Assembly (NCBI GenBank): GCA_026419785.1
Contig: JAODTK010005886.1
Coordinates: 1 to 64,000, forward strand
DNA: 64,000 bases
Direction of reading: 5' to 3'
DNA from: Sclerodactyla briareus
Lineage: Eukaryota; Echinodermata; Holothuroidea; Dendrochirotida; Sclerodactylidae
The position numbers and the translations under genes are program-made. A model generated the notes under the pieces. That model saw only the letters and a program-made list of their open reading frames with translations, was not told the DNA's origin and made no database searches. The stretch's first letter is position 1. Each line of letters opens with the position of its first letter. This document shows positions 47,701-59,705 of this stretch, piece by piece.

Positions 47701-48531
47701 GCACTTCCGGTATTTCGGGCCGGCCGCTTTCATTTCTGACACTTTCAGAGACACTTTTCTCCACAAAAACCGCATGAATTGTGGCGAACTTTGGTTGTAT
47801 AGCATTCTTTTTTGATGAAGACTCGATCTATCCAGGTGAAATTTCATCCGTGCGAGTTCTTTTCGGCAGGGAGCAAAGGCCTGAATGGGCTTTTTAAGTG
47901 TGTGTGGAGAGATGATCGCAGGTTGAAATGTTACCGTCACTACATGGTGTACACCATACACACTGTTGTTTGTGTACAGTGTATGCGCGGAAAGTATTTT
48001 CAGTCTCCTCGTGCACCGGCCGCACGTAGCAACTTTTATGATATTCACACGAGTATCGGAGCTTCCGAATCTCATTTTGAAAGCTGGCGTATATTATTTT
48101 GTTTCCTTCACCGGGAGCCAAGCATATGCATGCAATGAAAAATGGAATCGATAATATTGACTTGGAAAGCTGAATTATGACTACCCCTGTAAGTCCATTG
48201 AATGGGATTTAACTCGGGGAAGTTGCCCTACCTACTGCAAGACATATGAAAGTGTAATGTTGCTGACTTTATCAGTATCGGAACTCGGACCGATTAGCTC
48301 TAAAAAATAATTGGTAATCGGTACATCCGATTATTGCATATCGTTTGAACACTAGACGATGTCAACCAAACTTGACCAATGTCAAATTGGGACCCATGGG
48401 ACATGTTGACTTTGAAGGCAGGGTCAAAGGTCAATAAGGGCAATATAGCAATTATGTGTATCCTTTCCAAATGATCTCCTACAAAGTAACATTAGATTTT
48501 CTTGAAACTTTGTCATTATTTCTCTTTTCAG
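44706..48531. other. Unassigned, relatively low-repeat DNA
   Basis: No repeat family from elsewhere in the window was recognised. ORFs of 94-151 codons (plus 45535-45879, 46826-47110, 47417-47815; minus 47620-48075) overlap on opposite strands and have no motifs. Nothing here can be called a gene from sequence alone. Confidence 0.3.
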
Positions 48532-48687
48532 CTGTTTTCAGATTTTGGATGCAACATCATATAATGCCATTTAGAATTAATAACGTAACAATTGATGGAA
48601 TAAACAAAACAGTCATTCTTGATATATGTCCGACCAAACTTGGACCCAATGAATTCATCGCCTTTAGACATCTTGGCCCATGTGAAG
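48532..48687 (+). CDS. Candidate internal exon, unassigned
   Basis: Acceptor tcattatttctcttttcag (AG at 48530-48531; an alternative AG is ten bases on) and donor gaag then gtcagt at 48688. The 156 bp is open in one frame only, ending FRINNVTIDGINKTVILDIC then PTKLGPNEFIAFRHLGPCEG. It contains two N-glycosylation sequons (NVT, NKT) and two cysteines, which would suit an extracellular protein; that is inference. The other two frames contain stops. The 48708 transposon lies 20 bp beyond the donor, so it would be in the intron. Confidence 0.35.
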
Positions 48688-48707
48688 GTCAGTAAAGAGA
48701 CACAATA

Positions 48708-50118
48708 CAGGCCTCGATTTTTAGATTTTTTCTGGTTTTCCGTCGGACAACCAGTGTTGCATTTTGGTTTTCTGAAAAGAGATACTGGTTTGTCCCGGCA
48801 ATTACCAGGTTTCATTATTGAGCGCTCTCCCTCTGTTTCTGTCCCGCTTAAGTTGCCACGCTTACCACGGTTCCTTGGGCTCCTCAATGCGATGGGACCT
48901 CCACCCTACCACAAACACCTGATCAGATGCCCCATGACTTCACTTTACAGAACATTAATTTGCTCTCCTTGTCATATCTAGCCATGTTTCATGGCAGGGT
49001 TTGAGAAAAAAAACACCCACGCCTCTTGAAATTTTTGTTGCCGAGTCTCTTCAACTTGGCCTGGCTTCCTTCCTGCTTTTTTTTCCTTCTGGCTCCTTAC
49101 TTTGAGGAGCATGCAGTAAACCACATTGTTCAAAAGATTAAAAGACTAAGTCTTATTTACGCTTGGGTTCAAAATGTGGGGGAGGGGATTCTCAGAGGCA
49201 AAGCAGTTCTTAGATATGCAATACCACCGAAATGCCAATTGCCAGTTTTTAACAATAGGATGTTTTGCGAAGAAGTTACAGCCTCCCTCTTGGTCCAAGT
49301 TTGTCCTCCCTGACCCCCCTCTCTCCAATCGACTGCAATTGCAAACATTTTCGGTTACACATTTAGACTGTATTTAGGCAGGGGTACCTGGGGATATACC
49401 CATGCATAACCATTCCTGTTCCATCCCATAGCTATATGACTGACGCCGAAAAAAAGGGCACATCCTCCAACTGCAAACTTTTTCTGGCCCATAGTGTACG
49501 TTCTTCCCAGGCAAAATTGTTGTATTTTGTGTGAATAAATGAGAAAACGAAAATGATAATTTTCACTGGCTTCACTATTCCCACAAGGTCGCCGATGGCC
49601 TAAGCTACTGACTTGCTAGATTTTGTATAAGGGGGTCCACCTATCGCGTAGTCCGAAAAGTGATTATCTGAAGACCCCTTGCAAATAACATATTCAATCT
49701 TTTGTGAAATGTGTTTGTATAACTCCCCTACATGCCCTTTTTTCATTATTTGATGATTCTTAACTGTTTTCAGATTGCGATTTTAACAATATTTTACAGT
49801 GAATTTGGTCCCATTCCACAAGGTTAACATAGAGTGTGTACATACACTAGTTCTACGCAATCATAGTCATCGGTATCATCGTTATTGATGTGTGGGTCCA
49901 AAAATCAGTGTTTTCTCTCATTTCCTACAGTGATCCGATGCGCACAACACATGATATGAGGATGTAATACATTGTGCCTGAAGTACAGAGATCGTACTGG
50001 TTTGAAATTGTAACTACAAAAGTGGTAGTCCAGCGGACAAACATCATGTCAACCCCTGGTTGTCCCGTTCAGATTTCAGTCGTCTCGACGATCGGACGAC
50101 CGTAAAAATCGAGCCCTG
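48708..50118. mobile_element. hAT-like non-autonomous element, 1.41 kb
   Basis: Terminal inverted repeats: CAGGCCTCGATTTTTA at 48708-48723 and, read inversely, CAGGGCTCGATTTTTA at 50103-50118, 15 of 16 identical. The pentamer caata lies directly outside both ends (48703-48707 and 50119-50123). hAT elements normally duplicate 8 bp, so this is either a partial match or another superfamily. Inside the ends ggacaaccag is also inverted (about 48747, 50057). The body from 49290 matches 22560-23225. No ORF over 120 codons and no transposase motif. Confidence 0.75.
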
Positions 50119-50123
50119 CAATA

Positions 50124-52491
50124 GGCCACTGTGTGAAATAGCCACTTTCTCTCTCAATTGGCCATTTTACCAAACTATAACAATATAGACTTCGATTGAC
50201 CATCCATGGCATATTAAGATCAATGTCAAAAGTTGTTAGAGCAAGGCCTTGTTTTGAAACTGCCTTTTCCTTGGCCTCATGATCTTGAACATTAACACAA
50301 TCCTCTTGTTTAAAAAACCTTTGTGCGGTTTTGGAGCTACAGCACCCCCATTGGGTGCTCTAGTGAGGCCAGTGGAATAGATTTGGCTCAAACACGGGGT
50401 ATTCTGCACATTATTATTTTTGGCACCCCGATATTGGTTCATGTAAGTGAGGAACCAACCAGAATACAATTAGACACGCCCCTTGCGAAACGCTGGAATA
50501 TCCGTATATCGGTCACGATGGTAAGTAAAAAAAACAAGACCCAAGGCAGTCACCTCGAAGACCAATTTGCACATCGCTGGATTTTGAGGAAGTTGAAAAT
50601 GATTATTCCCATAATATAATTCCTCAATTAATAGCAATGGTATGCCGTAATAATTTTTGATCAAGCAAAAGATTGCAGAAGGAAATGAGCTCTTTCATTT
50701 CCATTGCAGATTTTTGTCTTTTTAATCAAGCCAATTATTTACATAACAGTCGTTGTTGGCAACACACGACCTGTACTGGGATACCCCTTTTCTCCGCCAG
50801 GTAACGTGGCCATAAGCGATAGAATTACGTGACATCTCTCGTTCTTTTGGCAGTTTTAACTTTTCCGTCCCCAAAATTGTCCCGTCACGAATTTTCAATT
50901 CCTTTAGCCCGAAGTGCGTGACGGGTATAACCAAGAATGTTGACTTATTTTTTCAGCAATTTCGATCAATTTTTTCTTCCGAAATTGGGCTCAAACTGAG
51001 CTAAATCACTAGCCTAGGTACGTTAACTACGTACTCCAGTAGACTATTCAATGCCGACATTCATGCAGTGGGTGACATATAATCAAAATGTTTATGGCCA
51101 TGTTACTCCATGCGATTTAGCGAACAGATCTCAGTTTATTTGCTTAGTGCAAAAGCGACATGCCGCTAGGTTTCTGAGCCGAGCCATTGAATAGGCTGAT
51201 CTTTTAGTGTTATTGTGTACATCGGCCGGCTGCATTGTAGTCAGATTCGGGGTCAATGGTATTCAATTCGTGGAACCTCGGGCCACTTACGCTGTCACGC
51301 CAGTCACTCATGATGCAAACAGCGATTAAGTGTAACTCAGTAATGGGGGATTTAATTATAGGTTATGGAATTTCTACGGATTTGGAACTTCCCCTGAGAT
51401 GGTGACGAGTTGAATGAAATAACCGCAGTCCAAACAGTATTATTTTCAAAGGTCTATTTGGTTTTGTGGAGCAAAGTGTTGGACTGCATTGCAAAATTCA
51501 CTGGCAACTGGCGTGCCTTACGGAGGGTGGGGTGTTGTTGTATTATTGTATGCTTACATCGTTTATTACAGTATATATGCAAAGGGTCTAGGCCTACTTG
51601 TACAAGCTTCTGCTTTTTAGCGACCTCCACAAAGATTACTGTATGTTGTAACATGTATATGCTTTGGGCTGATCGTTTGTGGAAATAACTGAACTGAACT
51701 GAATATTGCGTTTCGAACATAGCTGAACTGTAATGTATCAGATGACGAACATATTTTAACTGTATGGGAAAATACTCTCACCTAACTTAAAATAAAACAG
51801 GTTCCCACAACCGAATTGCGGGGAAAAGAAAATGTCCGATTGGCTGGCTGTTCATTTGTTAATTCCATATTGATTTAGTTTACCACTATGGATCAAAACA
51901 TGCCATCATTCTTGTCTAAGAGAAATGAAAATGTTTGGTTCTTTTTCTCACTTACCCATCGGCTCTGACCTTGCATGAATACGGTAAGTATAAAATACAA
52001 GACAGAACATTAAATACATGGTGGTATGATGAGGTACGAGAAGTTCTCCCCCATACTCCCATGCGCAGAGATGCTGTCGATTGGGAACATGGGCACAAGT
52101 ACTTAAAAAAAAAACACAGCTAAACTTTGGAACAACAACATGACTCAAACTTATAGCCCCCCCGTGGCACCTTCCAGGTTAGAGTTGGCCTCATCCCTTC
52201 GCTCATATGCGCTGCTGTGAATCACGGGGGGCCAAATTTGGGGAAACATGCCGGCGTCACTCTACGATGAAGCCAAAATGAGTCCACGGAACCATTAACA
52301 CACCGTGTACCCATCTTTCCATCTTCTGAGATACACCGCAGAGAAGAGTCTCCGTAGGGGCTAATGGTGGTGACGAAAGTTCCAAAGCAGCGAATTGAAT
52401 GTCCAATAGACATCTTGAAATGATGTGAATTCAGCCTTCGGCCCTGTACTTGCAGACGGTTCTTGATGCAAGACCAACACTTAGTTGAAAG
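50124..52491. other. Unassigned DNA
   Basis: Short ORFs only, none with a recognisable motif. The minus 88-codon frame 51454-51720 and plus 92-codon frame 51410-51688 overlap each other. Confidence 0.3.
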
Positions 52492-52766
52492 TTGGACTCT
52501 GAACGGAACTATGCACCAAGTCCAAACAATCAACAGTGTCATCACTTGCTACAGGTTTCTGCCGCTAGGCATGTCAGTGTCTGCGGCTCACCCCTCCCCC
52601 ATCCAACAACATACTTTCCCCTTCACCCACCCGTAGGGGCAACTTCCCTGACTATTGAAGGACAGCGCACAGCTTATCGTGAAAGTAGTCATCCACTTGA
52701 AAAAGAGACCGAATACAACATTTATACTTGGATTATTTATGTAATAGTACATTCATTTTATTACAG

Positions 52767-52896
52767 CTCAGCAACTACATTTATTGTAGCTGTGATTTCA
52801 TTCACATTCCGTTCTATGGCCGTAAAAGCCTTAGAGTACATCCCTAGTGGGAAACCCGCTACTAGCGGTAAATTGGTTACTGAAAAAAAAAAATAA
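52767..52896 (+). CDS. Possible terminal exon, hydrophobic then basic
   Basis: The acceptor-like cattcattttattacag (AG at 52765-52766) precedes 42 open codons that begin SATTFIVAVISFTFRSMAVK and end in a poly-Lys from an A run. The frame is also open upstream to about 52492, where YNIYTWIIYVIVHSFYY would extend a hydrophobic span to about 33 residues, enough for a membrane segment. No receptor or channel family can be named. The lysine run next to the stop suggests chance. Confidence 0.2.
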
Positions 52897-54680
52897 ACAC
52901 GATTGTTACATTGTGGTTCATGCGTAGCGAGCCAGCGAAGCACGGCTGACCGCGGGGACCGATCGATCACGCTCCCGTTCATTTATCATACTCATGCTAT
53001 TCACCTCACAGTCAGCTATTGTTTGGATTCTAAACACCTACGATCGAATAGGCGGTAGTGTAGATCGAACAGGCACTCAAATTGGATGTTTGAAAGTGTT
53101 TGGTATGAATTGTTTCAATCAACAGTCAACATTATTAAACCTTTTCGCACTGCACACGATAGACTAATCCGCGTAAAATCCGGTCCCCTTTCAAAGTCAT
53201 GATTAAACCGATTTGCATCAGCCCGCCGCTAGAGTGGGTTCGATACACGAGTATCAGATTTGCCTGCCCATGCGATCAAGTTTCTTCTAATGTTTTGGAC
53301 TGGGTGTCAGTCGTCAGGCGAATTTCTAGAGAACCAATAGTAAGTAGTCTCAGAAGGATTCTGAAGATGAATCCCTGATTTTTAGCTGCTCGAATCATTA
53401 TTAGGATAGTTCACAGATTATGTTTGCACCTGGCTGTTGTTTATTCAAGTTTGTGGAAAGGATTGTGAAGACTAATTGAATTGTGATTGTAAATAAACGT
53501 TTCACCACTCAAGGCGGGGTACAGGCCTTAGTCAGTTGATTCAACGCTTGACTATTGTAAGCGCGGACAATCATGGGGCGGCGGGGATCGCGGGTTTATT
53601 CTTCGGTTGCGTGACGTGGTAGCTATTAATATTCCTAAGTCCTCTTTGGAGGCCCCCAATTCGAGGGACTTCGGGACTGAAAATAATCACCCAGTGAGCG
53701 TGGTGGTGGATCTATTCTTCGGTCGTTTCGCGTGATTTTGTCAAATTGACATGTCTCGTGGCGCCTGTACTGGAATTCCGCTCATAAGGCGAAACCATAT
53801 AACAAAATTTGTTTAACGTTAGTCATATTCATACCGTTTTAAATGGCCGATCGTTCGTTTAAACTGACAGCCCTAGTACATACGGCTGGTTGGCCCGCAC
53901 AAACTACTTGCTAGTGCAATACCAGTAAGCCCTAACGTATTTCAGCAAGAAACCGAAGCAAGCCCGGGTCTAAAATCAGCCGTAAATGCAACCAGATCAT
54001 TGCTAAAGCTTCATATATAATTGTTTTATCCACCGATTATCGATTAATCACAATTCATTCTCATAAGAATGTCGCACACTCAAATTAAATTGCAGTATCA
54101 TTCTATCGCCGATCGACAATCGTGGACATTTTCAGTTGATCCTTAATCACAGTGTCAATGGAAAATCCCATAGACGTTAACTTGTATGCGTGGAATTTCG
54201 TCGTTGCTCTGTACGAAATCAGAGTGGCTAACTAGGTATTGTTGTATAGTGCACTGCACATTATCAGTGGCGGGGGGGCGCACTGAATGAGAGCAGATGC
54301 ATAGCATTTGTTACTTCCAAGTTCCAACTAGGAACAAGACTATATCTAAAAGTAGTGCACAGCATTGGGTGAGTTAGCTAGCATCATACAGTTTCGCATG
54401 CAGCTTCATTATAGCTAGGTTACGGTACGCTTAAGCTGCGAGGGCCAGTTGGATCAGCTCGCGAGTCTGGCGATCGCTTAACTGGTCGCCGCAGCCTAAT
54501 TTTAACATCAAATTTTTCGAGGCGAGCGTAATGTCGAGGCCTGCGTTTGTCAACTTTTCACCGATCAGGGACTGCACACTGATCTTCACCAAACATAGTG
54601 CAGTTTCAGTGACTCATTCATAATTATTCTCGTCCGTGAATCTATGGTGTCTACTTGTACTAGATGTGTCGATCGACCGA
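52897..54680. other. Unassigned DNA
   Basis: A diverged pair, ggtttattcttcggttgcgt (about 53592) and gatctattcttcggtcgttt (about 53709), suggests an old tandem duplication. No gene recognised. Confidence 0.35.
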
Positions 54681-54797
54681 GGGGGGGGGGGGCAGGAGAA
54701 GACTAAAAAGGGGGGGAGTTGCCAGTTCACCTCCATTATTGCATGAGCTGGCAGCGGACGCCGTGCATTTTACTAATTTCTGTACCTGGACTCACCA

Positions 54798-54883
<86 letters not shown>
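54681..54883 (+). repeat. G tracts, including an 86-base G run
   Basis: Twelve G at 54681-54692, seven G at about 54710-54716, then an unbroken run of 86 G at 54798-54883. ORFs encoding polyglycine or polyproline here are artefacts. Length is hard to sequence accurately, so the true value may differ. Confidence 0.9.
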
Positions 54884-54884
<1 letters not shown>

Positions 54885-55194
54885 AAATTTGGGTCGGGTA
54901 CCCATGTCTGAAAATACCCGAAAAGTCACAGCCCTAATGCATTTATTTTGGTTTTGATATGCGTTCCATGGAGGCCCAGCCTTCACTGTTTATCATGATA
55001 GGCTGCCATACGGAGATCGGAAAACGGCCCCATTGAGATCTAAAAAAATCTAATTTCAATCAGAATTTCAGGCACTAACCTAACGTCCTGCTCGGGTCTT
55101 GACAAGCTGGCCTCACTTTCACACCGACAGCCAGGTAATGTATTCGTATTAGTAGTAGAGATGGATACGCGTTGATGCCTTTAAAACAAGGGCG
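54884..55194. other. Unassigned DNA
   Basis: No gene or repeat recognised between the G run and the next G/C-tract repeat. Confidence 0.35.
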
Positions 55195-55350
55195 CATCCA
55201 CTAGGGGGTCCAGGGGTCATGACCCCCCAACTTTTGGGAAGGCCTCCATACTTGATTTTTTCCCACACAGAATGTTTCCATCACTGCTTTGGACCCTCCC
55301 ACAAATTGCTCTTGACCCCCTCAACTTTCAGACAGTGAAAGCCCTCGCTT
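55195..55350 (+). repeat. Likely DNA-transposon relic with C/G tracts
   Basis: aagggcgcatccactagggg then gtccaggggtcatgaccccc and a second gacccccтcaact-like block, here at about 55314-55326 (gaccccctcaact). It resembles the ends of the CAGGGGC-type elements seen at 14430-15248, but no paired inverted end was found. Confidence 0.35.
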
Positions 55351-58300
55351 TAAAATCCTGTCGATAATGATAACAAACAGTAGTCCCTAGACTTTCGTAG
55401 CGCGATAGGATACGGAATAGTTGGGCTGAGTGTGCACGTTGATATTTCCTTCGGTTGTTGTTCAGTCAGTCTCTGTACACACTGAAAGGGTCTTGCAGTT
55501 CCTGCGATTCAGCCTGCAGCAGTGCACCAGATCTGCCCGCCATCACAGTGCAAGGCAGTAACTTCAGCATCTCCGCTAGCACGGTTATCGTGGTTTGCCA
55601 ATGTGCATTGTGATTCCTTTTCCACATCTGCTACCCTGTTTACAGTATCCCCTGAACAGTGAACCCACCCCCTATTTTATTTTAAAGGAGTTGAGAGAGG
55701 GTCTTTGGCTGTGTGATTGCAGTGTCAGTTTTCACTCCCTGCTTCCTGTATGAGTGATAAGTGGTGCAAGTGGCAAACATGTTAATATACATGCGGCATA
55801 AATACTGATCAACGGAAATGGGCAGGGGTGGTCATAAGTAGGTTGGGTTCCTAACAGCTCGGGACCCCTGGTTGGTCCAAGATAAACCCCTCTGGGTCCC
55901 AGACCCAACGTCCTCCATAAACCCTCCTGCAATGGGAGGCTGCATCTGGCTCCACTTGGTAGTTGTTCACAACACCACCGTTGAACTGCATCTCTAGCTG
56001 AGAGAGACACCAGTGGTGTCTTGGCCTTCTCTCATCCCGATCCTACTACCGACAACAGGCAGTCCATCTTGTCGCTAGCGGTGTCTTCCAGATTCTGGAT
56101 GGTTGTCATTGAGGTGATTCACTTTCCGGGAGTTACCCTCGGCTTTCTGTGGCCCATGCCAATCCAGCACGGTCGCTCGGAGTAGTTACAATACCAGGGC
56201 TAGGACGTTATTGTCAGGATGGCCCCACATCCCCTCCCTCGAGTGGTGAACTGTGGGTCACCTGCCTCATGGCGCCTTGTTTGTCAGGCCTCATGCTCAG
56301 CCCCTACATCCTTCCTCGGGCGTCCTCCACCAGAACCTCGTAGGGATTTTACCCCTTTGTTGCACGATCACGTATACCTGGCTCGCTTGAAACGAACCTG
56401 ACAACCATTATTCGGCAACTCTCTGCGACAATGCTTTCTAATCAAATTAGGAGAAGAGGTCTCAACACAGGTGCATGGATGCTGCAACTCTCATACAGTA
56501 TTTGCCACGCCCAACTAAAAGAGAAGAGGCTCCTAAAAAAGCCATGTTCAAGCAGGCATTCCGCCATAAAATTAATGCAAGTCTTGTTAGGTGAGAGCCT
56601 GCTCTGCACCATCAGACAGTCCCGGAAGACGCACATCTGACGTCTACCCTCGGAATAACATGACCATCTGACAGACCATGGTCTATCCATCTTCATCGAC
56701 GCAGGTCTGGCCAGCACCCGCCATCCACACCGCTGTGCTAATCAGGCATATGGTGTACATGTACAGTAATTCTGGTGAATTCCCCCAAAACTGATGGGTA
56801 TGTGAATTCACAAGGGCGGATGCTAACCTGTACAAATCCTACCCCGCCTTCCCGTTGCGGGCCACCACGTTGATCACTGCTCTAGCACGGTCACATCGCA
56901 CTACCAGGCTCCACAGTGTCTCACACATGAACTTGTCCACACTTCTTCCCCAGGGGTGTCTACATCCCTGACTGTGATATCCCGCAGCATGAAAGTGGGA
57001 GCACAGGAGCTACATGCTGTGAAGTTCAGACAGGGTGTCCCCGAACATCACGCCACCCTGAGATGACAGCTTTAATAACCTGTCACAAAACAGCTCTGGG
57101 CGGAGAACCCACTCAATAGTATGTGTTACTCTTGAAACAACAGACCAACAAAATAGGCATAGCAGAATCTTTCTTCTGGAGTTTGGACTAACTTCAGACA
57201 TCGTTAAGGCGATGCTAACTAGCCTTTGTTCACTCAAGAACACAGTGGAAGGTTGTTCTGAGATTGCTGCTTGTCGTGGGCCTATCACCCAACCAACATG
57301 AAACAGTTTACCAGTATTTTTTTTTTTTGCTTGAAACTGGTTTGCAGCACGATTCAGCAAAAATGGGCAGGGTTGGGCCGTGGGACCCTGTCGTGTTCTA
57401 CACCCGTGCCTCCAAACACGCAATTCAGGGCAAAATTTAACTGGATTAGCATAAGCACTTGCTAGTTAAAAATTGGCATGTTTGATGCTATATTAGCGGC
57501 TGTATAACATTTCCGTTTGTGATAGAAGAACACACGCTGAGAATCCCCATCTTTTTGTTTTTGAGTGTCTGTAATCAACATGTATTGCCCGTATTCTGCC
57601 ATGATGACACCTTTCGCCTTTCATTTACATCCCAACCACCTCACCGGCCCCCCCCCCCCCCTACACACTCTCATCTTGCATTCTTCCGTTGGGTCTGTCG
57701 GAAATATAATCAATGATTGATGCTCATATTGGGTTCCAGTTGCCCCCCCCTGTTTTTCTTTTTCATCCAGTTTGAGTTCATAGGAATATAGCTTGAGGCA
57801 TATTGTGTAACAGGTAAGATCCTCCATTGTGCTTCCCCATACTAATTAGTTCTGGGGGATTTTGCATGCTGCTGCTGTGATCTGAATTTTGAATACCACC
57901 TGAAGGCAGCATACAAATTTCTTTTCATAAGAGCACTTTGTATATTTAATAGTAAACACCAAAATATCTTGTCGGTTCGCTGCCACCAAACCTTAATATC
58001 CCTTCATTCAAAAGAATACCTGTGCTTCAGCCCTGTCATTTTAGTGATATTACTGAGCATTAATGTCAATTAGTGCTTTTTCAAACCTAATTTACACTCT
58101 GTGTGTGTGTGTCTGTTGAATTGTAGAAATGACATATTTTATTTGTGCTATGGTTTTTGAAGATGTCTGTCATATCTCATAGCCTTGCCTGTTCGGAGTA
58201 CTCGGAACCCCCACCATCATTTCTGAAATATGCATGATGTTTTGGTCATTCTACAATCTAATAAAATATAACCAGCACAGTTGTTTCTTATGACAATTGT

Positions 58301-59135
58301 GGCAGGATTAACAGTTGCTTTCAAACGTGCAAGTTGTGTAGGAGCCTCTGGAGTTGTGCAATATGTGTGCAATCATATTTTACATGTGTGGTTATTAAGT
58401 ATCATACGTTATGTAGCCTATGTGAAACCAGAATATGTTAATAACCGACATAGGACTTGTCACTAGCATATATGTGCAGAATAAATATCACTTACTCATG
58501 TAAAGCATTACCAATGAACAATGAACGTTTTACTGTGGTATACATAATGCTATTATGTGCGTAGGTACATACTCAATGTAAATTATGGTTACAGTGCAAG
58601 TAGGTAAAACATATGCCGAACCAATGTAATATCGTACTCGCATACTTGAGAAGTGATCACTATTACTTCATGAGGCATATGCATCAGTGTTTGCAAGTAC
58701 CTACTAACAATAGTCCATTTAACAAGTCACTATCTACTTTTTACTTTTTTTTTACTTTACTGTTATTAACTAGTCGACATCAGGCAATTATCGGCAAAAT
58801 AGGGAACTTGAAGGACGAGAGCAAGCAAGCAACATGCCTGCTGAACATCTAATCCCCCAAAAGATTGTGAGTGTGAGCTCTCTGAAACCAGTTATAACAC
58901 CAGAACGAGACAGAAGGCTGGGATATCTAACTGTATGCCTTGTATGTCCCCCAGGTGCATACAATGCTCAGCCCTCAGCTGCGAGGCTCTGAGGACAGAA
59001 ACTGTCAATGAGGAGCCCGAAGGTGTTATGATTAGCTAGAGCTTGACCTTTGACTTCCCACACCACCACCACCACTCATAGATGCCAAGAATCAGCCTGA
59101 ATTGACAGGGTGACAATCCTCTTCTTTCTTTGCAG
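55351..59135. other. Unassigned DNA
   Basis: ORFs up to 137 codons (minus 57010-57423) show no recognisable domain. Simple tracts: C runs at about 57647-57661, GT run at about 58101-58112, T/C runs at 58740-58765. A weak inverted pair, ttataacacc (58891) and ggtgttatga (59022), flanks about 130 bp. No gene can be supported. Confidence 0.3.
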
Positions 59136-59226
59136 GCTAAAGATGTGACAGGTCTATAACTTTTCCTGTGATGTGCCATTTATCAGCAGATACTACTGGT
59201 AGAAGGAATAAGCAGAGACATTTTAG
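59136..59226 (+). CDS. Well-formed exon, possibly holding a start codon
   Basis: Acceptor: atcctcttctttctttgcag ending at 59135. Donor: ttttag then gtaagg at 59227. The 91 bp exon has an early stop in each frame, so it cannot be wholly coding. From the ATG at 59171, however, it is open to the donor: MCHLSADTTGRRNKQRHF plus two bases. This is the pattern of an exon with 5' untranslated sequence followed by the first coding residues; a non-coding RNA exon fits as well. The downstream exons were not identified. Confidence 0.4.
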
Positions 59227-59514
59227 GTAAGGCAAACTCTGATATTATGTTCTGCCATTAATTTGCATGAAATTGTATGGGTGGGGGCATTTGGAGTAAA
59301 ATTCATCATATCACAAATACATTTCAGGGGATAGCTGTCTAACTTGGCTGAACCATTGTGTTCCTATAATCCAGTTATTGATGGCAATTGTAGTTTGTCA
59401 TAAAATTCAAGAAATAACTGAACGATGAAAGTTGGATGTCTCTCGGATATTTTCTCCATAATGAGTAGATATTGTTTCTAATATCAATCTCATAAGTATT
59501 CTGGGGGAGGAGTT
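59227..59514. other. Possible intron sequence
   Basis: Begins with the gtaagg donor of the preceding candidate exon. No repeat recognised. Confidence 0.3.
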
Positions 59515-59705
59515 GTGGACTCGGTCAGGGACTCAGACTCGAGTCCGACTCAAGTCGCAAATTATATGACTTGAGACTCGACTCGAGACTTGGCTGTCAG
59601 AGACTTGGGACTTGACTTGAGACTTGCCCAAAAAGTTAGCAAAAGACTTGGGACTTAACTTGAGACTTGCCTTCAAAAGACTCGGGTTTTCTACTAGAGA
59701 CTTGT
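59515..59705. repeat. GACTTG/GACTCG minisatellite
   Basis: Repeats of gacttgagacttg, gacttgggacttg and actcgagactcg, partly palindromic because gactcgagtc occurs. Related words (gtcgcgacttgagacttggg) occur once at about 32318. The 60-codon minus ORF is a translation of the repeat. Confidence 0.85.

Noticed and set aside
52222..52545. Minus-strand 107-codon ORF with KCWSC and further cysteines, possibly a Ly6/three-finger protein
   Set aside because: Cysteine spacing does not fit the three-finger pattern and no splice context supports it.
54664..54986. Polyglycine and polyproline ORFs
   Set aside because: They are translations of the 86-base G run.
58880..59040. Inverted ttataacacc / ggtgttatga pair as a small transposon
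   Set aside because: The match is short, there is no target duplication, and no second copy is present.
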